Positions 35,015-44,756 of a stretch of 64,000 nucleotides of DNA are shown piece by piece; position 1 is the first letter of the stretch; each line of letters begins with the position of its first letter. The DNA lies in NCBI RefSeq assembly GCF_000149955.1, contig NC_030993.1:3426166-3490165 (forward strand), given 5' to 3'. A model generated the notes under the pieces. That model was not told where the DNA came from, made no database searches, and saw only the letters and a program-made list of their open reading frames with translations. Made by a program: the position numbers and the translations under genes. This DNA is from Fusarium oxysporum f. sp. lycopersici 4287 (taxonomy: Eukaryota; Ascomycota; Sordariomycetes; Hypocreales; Nectriaceae).

Positions 35015-36148
35015 TCACGCCATAACTTCAAGAGCAACCTCGAATTCCTCAGCTACAGTCTCAATCCATTTCGAGTCATCCTTCGCCGGCTCCCATCCAA
35101 ACTCGCGACTCCGATCCCCCCTCGTCTCAGACCTACAACCCATCATCAGTGACACTCATCAACCACAGCATCACAACTTACCTCGAACACAATCCAAGTT
35201 CCGTAAGGTGTTCATAGCCATCGAACCAAGCTTTGCTAGCCTCCTTCAGCCCAACACTCTCCGTTTCAGCGGCAAGTTTGCCTCGTTGATGGCCAACTCT
35301 TGCAATCTCGTTCGCTATGTCAAGCCAAGACTGTTTCCCATGGTTCGCAAAGAAGAAACCCTCCTTTCCAAAGGGTACATCTTCCTGCTTGACAACTTTT
35401 GCTAGAATGAGGGCGTAAAGCGCTGCAATGTCCTCAACATGTGTATGATCCCAGACCCCCAACCCATCACCAGCATACATCGCTCGCCCCCTCTCAAGAG
35501 CAGCCCTAACCATCGTCGGAATCTGAATCGACGACTTGTTAAACAAGCCCGTTCCCCTACCATAGATCAAAGGCGAGCAGATGATATACGTCTTGACATC
35601 CAACTCCTCACCTAGTTCAAAAACCGTCACGTCAGCAGTTCGTTGATGATAAGGCTCAATCCCCTCTCTCATCTTCTCATAAGCATAAACATCATCTTTA
35701 TCCGAAAACACCCTTTTCTCAGTGTACGTTTTCGAAACAGGCCTGTCGCCAAAGTTTGAAGTTCCCGAGTTGTGAATGTAGTGTACTTCACTCCCTGTTT
35801 GGCGCTTCCGTTGCGCGAGACCGCGGATGAAGGCTTGGGCGGAGGGGATGTGATAACCGTTTGCTGCGTGGATGACGACATCGTGTGTTGAAGCTACTTC
35901 GGTGAGAAAGGCTGTGTCGTCGAGGTTTGCGAAGAGAAGCGGTGTTACTGGGAGGGAGGAGAGAGTCGATGCTTGGGATTGAGTGCGGATGAGGGCTGTT
36001 ATGGGGAGTTTTGCAAGGAAGGGGTTTGAGAGGACCGTTGTCAATACGCTGCCGCCACTGAAGTTGTAAGTAAAGTGTTTTGAAGAATAAGAGGGAAGAG
36101 TTACACGTAGCCGGTTGCACCGGTGATGAGAATTCTTGGAGTTTCCAT
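35015..36148 (-). CDS. NAD(P)-dependent epimerase/dehydratase-like protein (extended SDR), three exons
   Basis: Rossmann-fold oxidoreductase or epimerase-like protein; substrate unknown. ATG at 36148. Exons 36148-36105, 36057-35182, 35132-35015; introns 36104-36058 (47 nt) and 35181-35133 (49 nt); 345 aa. Joining exons 1 and 2 gives the cofactor motif LITGATGYVGGSVL (GxxGxxG) at residues ~7-20. Further blocks: VVIHAANGYH (after beta-4), YIHNSGTSNFGD (Ser region), VYAYEKMREG (YxxxK catalytic pair) and CSPLIYGRGTG. Exon 3 restores an SDR-like C-terminus (REFGWEPAKDDSKWIETVAE) that would be lost if intron 2 were retained. A hAT-type element begins 31 bases upstream of the start codon, target duplication excluded, so it probably lies in the promoter or leader. 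Confidence 0.88.
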
Positions 36149-36170
36149 GATGTTGTTCGTGGTTGCCAGG

Positions 36171-36945
36171 CTGACAGTCAGGGTTCAAATCCACGACACT
36201 CCACGACACATTTGTGAATATGGCGTGGATATGGATGCTGACTAATAATTTCGATGTGGAATGGGTGGAAATGGATCCATTATGGAAATGGATCCATATT
36301 GTGGAATTCGTGGAATGGAAACCTACTTCGTCCAACAATGGTAATTAATGGGTCCCGCCCGCCCTCGGTGACGTCAATGTTTTTGTCATTGGTCCATTAA
36401 AATCCGCCGTTGCTTGACGCAAAGGCAACACACCCACCGACGTTCCTGTTTCTTGTTATGCTGGATATTCGTAGCCGAACCGATATACCTATAGACGCGC
36501 CTTGCCGTCTCTCTCCGTCAAGATCCAGCTTTTGTAGAGCTGAAAGAGCCGTTGATTGTCCTCTTCTGTTCGTTCTGGAACGGATGTGGTTGACTTGGTA
36601 GGATGGGGAGTGGCCATTTCGATTTGGGGTAGTAACGCGAGTAACAGTGAAGCCCCCAGAATGGACTCATTGTGTACGGAGGAAAATGGGGTGGCAAATC
36701 GATGTTGTGTTGTTGTGGGTGATAGAAAGTACTTAGGATATGCGGGATTTCACAAGGAAATCAAGGTATTTTCGAACCCCACCTAAAATATTCCACGATT
36801 TCCACATGTGGAACATGTGGAAGGGGCTTCGTGGCGTGGATATGGAAATGCTGAAGCCCACGTGGAATGGAATGGAATGGATATGGATCCACATTATGGA
36901 TCCATATGTGGATTTCGTGGTATGGATTTGAACCCTGCTGACAGT
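36171..36945. mobile_element. non-autonomous hAT-type element, 759 bp, with 8-bp target-site duplication
   Basis: Element 36179-36937. The termini are inverted repeats: left cagggttcaaatcca, right tggatttgaaccctg (perfect over 15 bp). Both ends are flanked by the same 8 bases, ctgacagt (36171-36178 and 36938-36945). An 8-bp duplication and CAGGG-type ends are hallmarks of the hAT superfamily. Subterminal DNA is full of gtgga/atggatcca motifs in both orientations, as hAT transposase-binding regions often are. The inside has no open frame long enough for a transposase, so it depends on an element elsewhere. It sits directly upstream of the epimerase gene. Confidence 0.9.
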
Positions 36946-38500
36946 AGAGGTTGAACTTGTAAATATCATCAAGTATCATTCATTACTCTCTGAGATAATG
37001 GCTGTTTTATACTTTGGCCAAAGGCTTTTTTGCATCACAAGAAGCATATTCAGAAGGAGTATAGGGAGTTGCCCAAAGGAGAAATCGGTGCTTGCATGGA
37101 GACGACTTCGGGGTTAAGGGCCCGGACTTAGCAACACTTGACCTTCAAAGCGGATATAAACCATGGCATGCAGATTTGACATACCCTTAGTTTGAGAACG
37201 TCATAGAGGAGTAAGATATGTGGATTGATTGGCTGATGATATCGGTTGGTTGATCTCTGCTCAGCAAAGACTCATGACATAAGGCCCCAGAAACCAGCCC
37301 AGTAGTATTTTGAGTTTGCCCAATATGTCTAACAACCCACCGCAAATTGATTATACTTAGTGGATTATACGTTAGTAGTGTAGTTTGCAGTAAGAACCTG
37401 ATGCTGATCACATATCTGAGTCTCATCGTACTCAGGCGCAGGCATCGAGTTCCTTTCGTAAGACATGACGAACGAACATGTTTGTAGGCGAGGACACCTA
37501 CTAGGTCAAGTAGTCGCCATAAGAAGGGTTAAAGTTTGTCGTTCCAATTAATTGATGATGCGAAAAGAGCGGGCAACAAAGTAGCGTATGGCAGTGAGTC
37601 ATCAGTCGAATCAACGATCGTGAGCTTCTCCGGGAAGATACCAGTTCATGACAGGATCAATCGACAATCTGCGTGTCTGAAGACATACCGAAAACCATGC
37701 TTGACATAATTACAGAGGAAAGACTTCAGACGCTAGCTGTCAGGCAAGCCGTTTGTCCTTGCCATCTCGTCTGCAGTTTGGATCTGCTCGCCATGAAGTA
37801 GGGACAGCAAAGCTATCAAGTTGTATTGCTCATATGTGTTCTTAACCTTTGAGCCGGGCGGGGCCTAAAGCTTCTTCCAACACCTCAAACTCATATATAT
37901 AGTTGTAGCTATGAAGGATGGTAGTAGTGTGTCGCCCTGATGAACAATGCAATTTTGACCACATGCTAGGTCTCGCGCATATCGCCAGAGGGCATGCGTT
38001 AGAGCGCTGGCCACTTTGCTGCCATGTCAAAAGGCTGCCGCGTAAAGCAGGCCACTCTCCGTCAAGGAGAGCAGTAGACACAAGTTTCGTATGACGGAAA
38101 TAGAGGCTTCGTCCTGGCTGTAGAAGCTGTCTTGGTCAAACAAGCACCGGCGGTGTACTGTTGTAGTACAACCGGAACTGATATGTCTGTTTATGAAGCA
38201 TCTGCTGGGAACTACCTGTAGCAAGGCTGTCTGTGTTGAATGGAGATTTTGGTCTGGGCATCACTCTAGATGCATCATCAATTATGTAAAAGTATTATTT
38301 GGATGCAGCAGGCGACACTTCGGCGTGTCCTGACGTGGAATATGTCGCATGAGCCTCGAGTTTGCAAGACGAAGTTCGTCCCTAATCCTTTGCATTATGT
38401 CAAGTCAAGCCAATTCAATTTCATATTATTGACCCTACACGAATTAATCTATTTAATTCCGTTCCAAACCTTTCTTATTATGTCCCCTGGCCCAATTTGT
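36946..38500. other. intergenic
   Basis: Between the hAT element and the F-box-like gene. No gene with support was found. Confidence 0.5.
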
Positions 38501-40318
38501 TTACGAATCTTGTTCCGTGACCTTTCCTCCCTGTGACTCAATATACTGCTCCCTGGTCTGAAGGTCATATTTAGAAGCTAGCATGACATCGTAGTATAGA
38601 TCAGTGGGCATTTTGCAGGCGAAGGATCCTGCTTGATATTCCCATCTCTCAATAAGGTCTTCCAAATCATCAAACCCTATACTTTCCTCGACCAATGCGT
38701 TAGGGTCTACCGGAACCCCAGGGTTAAAATCGGAACGGAAAATCGATGTCTTGTTCACCAAGTGCTCAATCGCTTCCTTGAATCTAGGTTCGAGAAAAAA
38801 TTTGTCCGCTGTGACAGACATCGAATCTATAGATCTGAAGAGATCCAGTTCACAGCATTGATTGAATGCTTCGCCCTCTGCAATGCCCATGTGAACGCAC
38901 GCTTGGAAAACTTCGTTACAAAGATCACTATAGGGTCCACCCTCCAAAGTAAAGATGAAGGAATCTAGGGGAATACCCAAGTCCCGCATTGCAAGAGCGT
39001 CAATAAGCCAGGATTGTAGCTTTGGGAGGAAGTCGGGGCCATAAAATGGACTGGGTTTGTGTCGAGTCATCCAGTCCTTACCTGGCACCGCGAAGTTGTG
39101 GACGCAGCTAAAAACACTGACACGGCGCTCCACTCGAAGAAGAGAATTTTCCTTAAATAAAGGGGCCAGGCCTTGGGCATGAAGTGACGGCATGTTGACT
39201 GATGGCGAGTCTTCATGTAATGTGAGCCTGCGGATCTGGGTTCGATGCTCAGCGGGCAGCCTGTTCAGGAAACGTATTGCTGTAGCGGTAGCAGAGAATC
39301 TTATTTGCTCGCGATAGCGATAATCGAAGTGATCGACCAACCTCATGGGATTATCATATTCGGCAGCGTATTGTCCTCGTTCGGCGTTTTCTAGACGTGG
39401 TTTACTGGGGACATCGCCAAGTTCCTTGTAGAACCCGAGTGGATATGTCCAAATTTCAGGCAGCTTCCACACGAATTCGTGAATGTTTAATAGAGCCAAT
39501 GCATGGGTGACCTCCTCCCTCGAAGGAATATGCCAGAGGTTGAACTTGAGCCTCAGAAACTCTTGCGACTGGTACTTGCCAACCCAGTGGGGCAAGGTCT
39601 TGTATACATGGTTGTCAAACTCTCTTGGTGCCTTTTCGGCGATGAGCCCCAGGCAATACGTGAGCGCATCTCGGACGTCCCCAGATTGCTCTTGCCATCT
39701 TTCATGTGAGCCTCGGCCTAAGCGATGCAATGGGTCCATGTATTCGCCTTCATGTGCATCAGCAAAGCTACAGAGGGCAAAAGGACCATAGACATCGGGA
39801 CCGTCGACGTATAATTTAAAAAAATATTGAACCCATGGGCAGAGAGGAGGTCGCATCCTAGCGATAGGGGTGTTCGAGCGGGGCCTGTCCCTTACGGGGT
39901 TCCTGATGTTGTGGTTTGCCAATTCTGATTCAAACATAGACCTGAATCTCGGAAACTTGGCGTCAATCTGGGCGAACATTGCTGGAGTAATGAACTCAGC
40001 GAGATGAAAAACCAAGTCTTGCTCTAGGATGTAGTACGCAGTAGCAACAAGGTTGAAGCAACCGGCCAAGCTACGCCAGTTATCGCTGGTTGAGAAGTGG
40101 ATAGTGTTGACCGCTAGGGGAATTGTTTTCGTGTCCCTTGCAATGGAGCAACATGTGTATCGAAGGGAGAGGTCGATCGGGGTTCGGGCTTCATCGGCAT
40201 TGGTCAGTTTATCGGTTTGGGCATTGTAGACATAACCGCCATCTACCTTGAGGCACTCTCTGAAGATTTGCTGACGAATACTGCGTGACGGGAGATCAGT
40301 AAGGAGTTTTGGAGCCAT
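38501..40318 (-). CDS. F-box-like hypothetical protein, family member 1 (605 aa)
   Basis: Member of a local family with 57173-58972 and the fragment 55845-56598. ATG chosen at 40318 (MAPKLLTDLPSRSIRQQIFR); an upstream in-frame ATG at 40450 is also possible and conserved in the paralogue. The N-terminus resembles a degenerate F-box (LP..IRQQIF.ECL). Blocks shared with the paralogue: DGGYVYN, IDLSLRYTCCSIA, TIPLAVNTIHFST, WRSLAGCFNLVATAYYILE, LKFNLWHIPSREEV, RFSATATAIRFLNRLP, LRVERRVSVFSCV, SDFNPGVPVDPNALVEES and a C-terminus LQTREQYIES. Single exon, intact. The function could be substrate recognition in a ubiquitin ligase, but only the weak N-terminal motif supports that. Upstream DNA carries the splice-ladder segment. 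Confidence 0.75.
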   Translation of the reverse strand: MAPKLLTDLPSRSIRQQIFRECLKVDGGYVYNAQTDKLTNADEARTPIDLSLRYTCCSIARDTKTIPLAVNTIHFSTSDNWRSLAGCFNLVATAYYILEQDLVFHLAEFITPAMFAQIDAKFPRFRSMFESELANHNIRNPVRDRPRSNTPIARMRPPLCPWVQYFFKLYVDGPDVYGPFALCSFADAHEGEYMDPLHRLGRGSHERWQEQSGDVRDALTYCLGLIAEKAPREFDNHVYKTLPHWVGKYQSQEFLRLKFNLWHIPSREEVTHALALLNIHEFVWKLPEIWTYPLGFYKELGDVPSKPRLENAERGQYAAEYDNPMRLVDHFDYRYREQIRFSATATAIRFLNRLPAEHRTQIRRLTLHEDSPSVNMPSLHAQGLAPLFKENSLLRVERRVSVFSCVHNFAVPGKDWMTRHKPSPFYGPDFLPKLQSWLIDALAMRDLGIPLDSFIFTLEGGPYSDLCNEVFQACVHMGIAEGEAFNQCCELDLFRSIDSMSVTADKFFLEPRFKEAIEHLVNKTSIFRSDFNPGVPVDPNALVEESIGFDDLEDLIERWEYQAGSFACKMPTDLYYDVMLASKYDLQTREQYIESQGGKVTEQDS

Positions 40319-40559
40319 CTTGGTGAAAGCGACGAAGGTAAAGGCGATGGTGGTAATGATTGAAGTTGGGCAAAGTTGACCAGGAATGTTGCATTGGGAG
40401 GGGCAGACAGCGGGGTTCCTATAGTAGGCTGGGTGGAGTGCATGAGTCATACAGGTAGCCAATTAAATGAACAAGCAAATATAGAGTTTCACAGACTGCG
40501 TCGGACAGGAACAGAAGTTTTGGGTGTGGCTTGAGCACGTTTTTATTTTTTTAAGTTTG

Positions 40560-42560
40560 CAAGTCAGCCTCGAAAGGTATATCCAAGCATCTCCAAAGTC
40601 TAACATAATTTAAACATTCATTACCCCTCAGCAGGCAAAGCTTCATTAAGTCAATATCATCATAGTTAGCTGCCTCAATTGCAGCCTGAACCTAGCTGCA
40701 CATAACCCAGCTGGAGAGCCCTGTCATCAAGAGTCAGTTTCATGTCAAAATGTCAGGGAAGCGAAGCACGTACTTACTTGCTCTTCAGCTGGCCCCAATC
40801 TTCTTCCTGCAACCCACTTCAAAGGCTAAGACAATTCAAGTCAGTTTTCAGTACCAGAGAGCAAGGTCATAATCGCGTACCCACTCTTTGGCCGACCCCT
40901 GCAGCTTATTAACAGGTAAGCATCGATATAGCAGAGGAGAGAGTAGACTTACATACCACGCTTGAATCATCCACTGCGCTTCCACTTCTAGGTCAGCCAG
41001 AGGCTAAGCAGTAGAGACCGCGCCGCAAACTCACCAGTAAGTAATCCGATCCGACTTCCCCTCTATCACATTAGCTTAGCTTTACCACAGGAAAGCCAAC
41101 ATACTTACATACCTTCTGATCGCAACCGCTAACAGCATCACAGCTGCACCGTAACGATGCCTGCTGCTGGGGGGCCACGGTTAGAAACTAATACGGCATG
41201 ACGACTGACCAAAGATTAGATGAATACTTACTCAGAAGAAGCCTGCGGACATCCGATCCCGGCGAGCCTTATCTAACAGAAGGCCACGATGTGATTGATA
41301 TGATCGACCAAGCTATCAAGGAAGACGGTCACGACAAGCTTCGTGATATGGCGATGGAAATCGGAGAGGCCTGGTTGCATAGGGATGATGCTAGCTGCGT
41401 CACTACAAAAAAGTTAGTATAAGATAAAGAAGGGAGGCATGTTTAGATAAACTTACGGCTGGCAGCCTTTGGTTGCGAGATACTCCTGCTCGTACACCCT
41501 CTCTACAACAGCCACCCTCTTATCGAAGCAGCCTTCCTCAATTCCGAGTTAGAGGAACTCAACAGGCTAAAAGGGAAGCTAGTCAGAGGGGCGAATCCAA
41601 GCCGGAGGGAGAGGAAATTTATCAAGGCCCTTCGCCTGCTTGATAGGGTAAGTGAATGATACTATTCTGGTAGTTATCGAACTTACGGCGGCTTGTACGA
41701 CGAGTGGCTCGAGGCCATCCGAGGGCAGGCCAAGAGGGTATTGGAGAAGACTGAGCCTCGATGACTATAGAGGAGGTTAGATTAGTATAGGTACAGTAGC
41801 GTAGAAAGGCTTGATGTAAGATAGATTACCATACAGACCAGGCTGGTCATGGTCTTGGACCACGAGAGCGCGACTGCTAAAGACAGCAAGGTCAGTGGCA
41901 ACTCGGAAGGTTACTGATAGGTACGATAGGCAAGGGCTTACAGACGAGGGGGACGGCGTACCGCGTGATCTGCTATCCAAGGACGGTCAACAGAGGAGGA
42001 GACAGAGGAAGAGGACGAACATACGGATGGAAGAGGGGTAATCGTGGGGTTCTGCTGAGACGTGTTAGAGTCGTGGCAAGCGGGTTGGCCTTAGTGAGGC
42101 GGAGGAGGAGGCGAAACATTACGAACCAGAGAAACTGCCAAAGTCAGAATCTGGTGAAGTAAGGGGGGTCGGAAGATGCGATGCCGGGCAGTGTACGTAC
42201 TGGGAAGAAATGTATTGAGTCTAACATCAGTCAGCGACATGGACATACAGGACGCAGAGAAGGCAATACTTACTTTGTGTGAGTTCAGTTGCCTAAAGTC
42301 AAAGACCTGAAGTCGTGACTGACTAAGTAAGTTGGACCGGGATAAGCGAGCGAGGTTGAAGGGAGGGCTTACCGTCGGCGTCGGCGGCGTAAAGAGGATC
42401 AAATGGGTCACGGGACACAGCACGTGACAGATTCAACGGATCCTGATGAACAGCATGAGCAACAGTCAATCGGAGTGGAAGGGAGGGAAGGGTAGGAGAT
42501 ACTTACAGCCAAACATCAGTGCACCATCAATATAAACAAGGGCCTCGTACGTAGTCAGGC
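40560..42560 (-). other. intron-dense segment: ladder of short exon-like pieces upstream of the F-box-like gene
   Basis: On the minus strand about ten donor-like GTAAGT/GTATGTAAGT/GTAAGC motifs (near 42502, 42371, 42268, 41937, 41681, 41452, 41227, 41108, 40955, 40774) alternate with branch-like CTGAC/CTAAT/CTTAC and AG acceptors, defining exon-like pieces of about 25-70 nt. The last ~500 bases (40,560-41,050) align with 59,220-59,720 upstream of the paralogue, with donors and acceptors at the same places. The pieces do not combine into one long frame. This may be a spliced non-coding leader or transcript, or a decayed multi-exon gene. Confidence 0.45.
41198..41764 (+). CDS. possible small multi-exon gene, unrecognised
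   Basis: Three protein-like plus-strand pieces: 41198-41422 (ATG start, MTTDQRLDEYLLRRSLRTSD, then VIDMIDQAIKEDGHDKLRDM), ~41464-41650 (AAFGCEILLLVHPLYNSHPL, LEELNRLKGKLVRGANPSRR) and ~41685-41764 (TYGGLYDEWLEAIRGQAKRV, ending TEPR then TGA). GTTAGT and GTAAGT donors follow the first two pieces, but no acceptor gives a clean join in all frames, so the model is incomplete or the gene is decayed. Charged, soluble, no known motif. It overlaps the minus-strand splice ladder. Confidence 0.3.
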
Positions 42561-42709
42561 TAATGACCTAACGAGGAACCCTAAAGACGCGAAATGGAAT
42601 AGATGAAGAAGGCATAAACCAACAAAGAGCTATAAGTAATGCAAGGATTGAGTTGTGGGTGGACCTGGTCCGGCAACGTCATCGTCTTCCAAGACCCGTA
42701 CGTAGAGGC

Positions 42710-43384
42710 TTAAGAGCCTCCAGCGTTGACATAGAACATAGAGTCTAGTCGAGCTATCGAAAACTGTTCAAGCCTGAAGTACATCATGGCCCAGTGAACA
42801 GCAATCTTCAGGTCGGTCGTCAGAAGCGTCTCCCATCGGAAATGCTTGACCTTCCGAATCAACAGTAACCTGGCATCATGAAGATCAGGACACTCCATGA
42901 ACATGTGATAAACCGTCTGGTTAGGGTATCCGCAGGTGCAAGTGGCTTCAACTCGTACCCTGACGACCGCGTTGGAACTAGGCAGCTTGACATCCCTCAA
43001 CACGTGGCATTTATTCAAGTACCAATTGAGTCCAACGCACTCGGTCCGTAGTTGCATCCCGAGTGTAGACTCAGGGCGCGTCATACCCTGATAGTAAGCC
43101 AAACTCTCTCGGCCCCATCCCTCCGTGAGCGCAAGAGGCCGATAGGTAGTGATCTGCCTGCTTCGTCGGTCCTTGAGGTAGGCGTTCCATATTTCTGTAC
43201 TAGCTTCAGCTGCTTGCAGAATCGCCCGTTGTCTGATAGCCTTGTTGCGATTGACCGGGTTCCTCCAAGCTTCAAGAACTGTTGTTTCCTTTGGACCCTT
43301 CCAAGTAGCTCGAAATCGCTCTCCGGCTTCTTTGAGCCGCCCGAGCGCGCTATGGTACGGCACGACGGCTCTAAAGCCTTCCAC
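42710..43384 (-). mobile_element. Tad-like LINE ORF2, C-terminal remnant
   Basis: The minus strand encodes ~224 residues ending in the zinc-knuckle tail of Tad/I-type non-LTR retrotransposons: LRTECVGLNWYLNKCHVL... then CTCGYPNQTVYHMFMEC (CxC...H...C) and ARLLLIRKVKHF. Upstream, WNAYLKDRRSRQ and GWGRESLAYYQGMTRPEST fit the region after the RNase H domain. Reverse transcriptase and endonuclease parts are missing here, so the element is truncated or internally deleted. The ORF1-type gene at 44757-47402 on the same strand may be the 5' end of the same original insertion. Confidence 0.8.
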
Positions 43385-43794
43385 TAAAACCGCGCTACTG
43401 GGGGGAGTGCGGCACCCCCAGCTTCCCCTGCACGGCTGAGGTTTGGCACCCCCCTTGGCTACTAGTTCAGTCCCGTCTTTTACGGGCGCCTCCTAGGTGC
43501 CCCGCTGTGACGGATGGGAATAGTTATCCCGCGTGACATGGATGGCCTTGTAGCCCGCTTGACACGGAAATCAGCTCTCGTTATGTCGAGAAAGGGGTTC
43601 TTGAGGGAGTTTCCAGAGATTGTCGACTTTTCCAGTCGACGATGCCACCCCCCCCCCTCAACAAATAAAATTTTTTTTTTTTTTTTTTTTGTTTTTTTTA
43701 TTAATTTCATTAAAAGTCTTTTTTTTATTGTTTTTATTTATTTATTTTCTTTAACGCCCGCCCTTAAACCCACACTTTAATCTAAACTTCCTTT
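43385..43794. other. C-rich then T-rich low-complexity segment
   Basis: Contains a perfect 7-bp-stem hairpin (gtcgact-tttcc-agtcgac, ~43,620-43,640), a C9-C10 run, and a long T-rich tract (~43,668-43,745), which read on the minus strand looks like a poly(A)/A-rich element end. It stops at the assembly gap. Confidence 0.5.
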
Positions 43795-43913
43795 NNNNNN
43801 NNNNNNNNNNNNNNNNNNNNNNNNNNNNNNNNNNNNNNNNNNNNNNNNNNNNNNNNNNNNNNNNNNNNNNNNNNNNNNNNNNNNNNNNNNNNNNNNNNNN
43901 NNNNNNNNNNNNN
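43795..43913. other. assembly gap (119 N)
   Basis: Run of N between T-rich and AT-rich DNA. Confidence 0.98.
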
Positions 43914-44756
43914 GGTTGTTATTTCTTTGTCATGGGAATAACATTACTTCCAGGATGAATATTATTTGAATTCTTTGTGTTGAAAGTAGCACCGATTTTG
44001 ATGTTATAATATTTACTAAATATAAATATGTTAATAACATATTAAAACACAAGAATAAAGCCATGGGTTATATGCAACTTAAAATATAATATTAGAAATA
44101 ATACCAAAACCTATGTCCTTATTTATTTATCTATATATATAGTAGAAAAATAAAGTATATAAAATATATAACTCTACCCTATATATAAGAATATAAAATA
44201 CTCTAAGAATTAATATAATAGAACACTTAACTCCTATAGACTATTAATATAACTACTATTACTATATACTTAGGTACTTTATAATCTTATATACCTAATC
44301 TTGTTCTATCCGCGGATAACTTATCATGAAGTTTATACCATCACGTGCGCAGGCAATCAAGGGACAAGATACAAGCTTCATGACAAAGTAGTGCCGAGGC
44401 ACGGCGATATGACTAGAGGGTAATTAAAAAAGCCAAGTGTATTCTTTCAGCATACCAAGAAAGATCTGCTAGCAAACAGCAAACCTGAACCGAGCAGAGC
44501 GAACACCGAAAACAAGGTACTACTCAAGGAAACAAAAAAACGCCTGGTAGCTATGCACAAGTACTTATATTACCTATACATAACCCAAATGTTGAATCCT
44601 ACAAAGACATAAGTGATGATAACCAAGGAAAGAGCACATGTGAGTGAAAGAAAAGTATATAATGAGGTAAAGTATCACGTTTAACTATGAGAGTAACAAA
44701 ACAGACATATCCGCAGATCCTTCAGATACAGATGGTCTTCTCCAACAATCCCCGCC
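43914..44756. other. AT-rich block, RIP-like
   Basis: From ~43,960 to 44,330 the sequence is almost purely A/T with TA-rich steps and no open frame, unlike the gene regions around it. This is the look of RIP-mutated repeat DNA in ascomycetes. The rest up to 44,756 is less extreme and holds no gene. Confidence 0.6.

Noticed and set aside
36179..36195. tRNA gene (T-arm-like ggttcaaatcc)
   Set aside because: No acceptor stem, D-arm or anticodon arm fits, and the motif is the inverted end of the hAT-type element.
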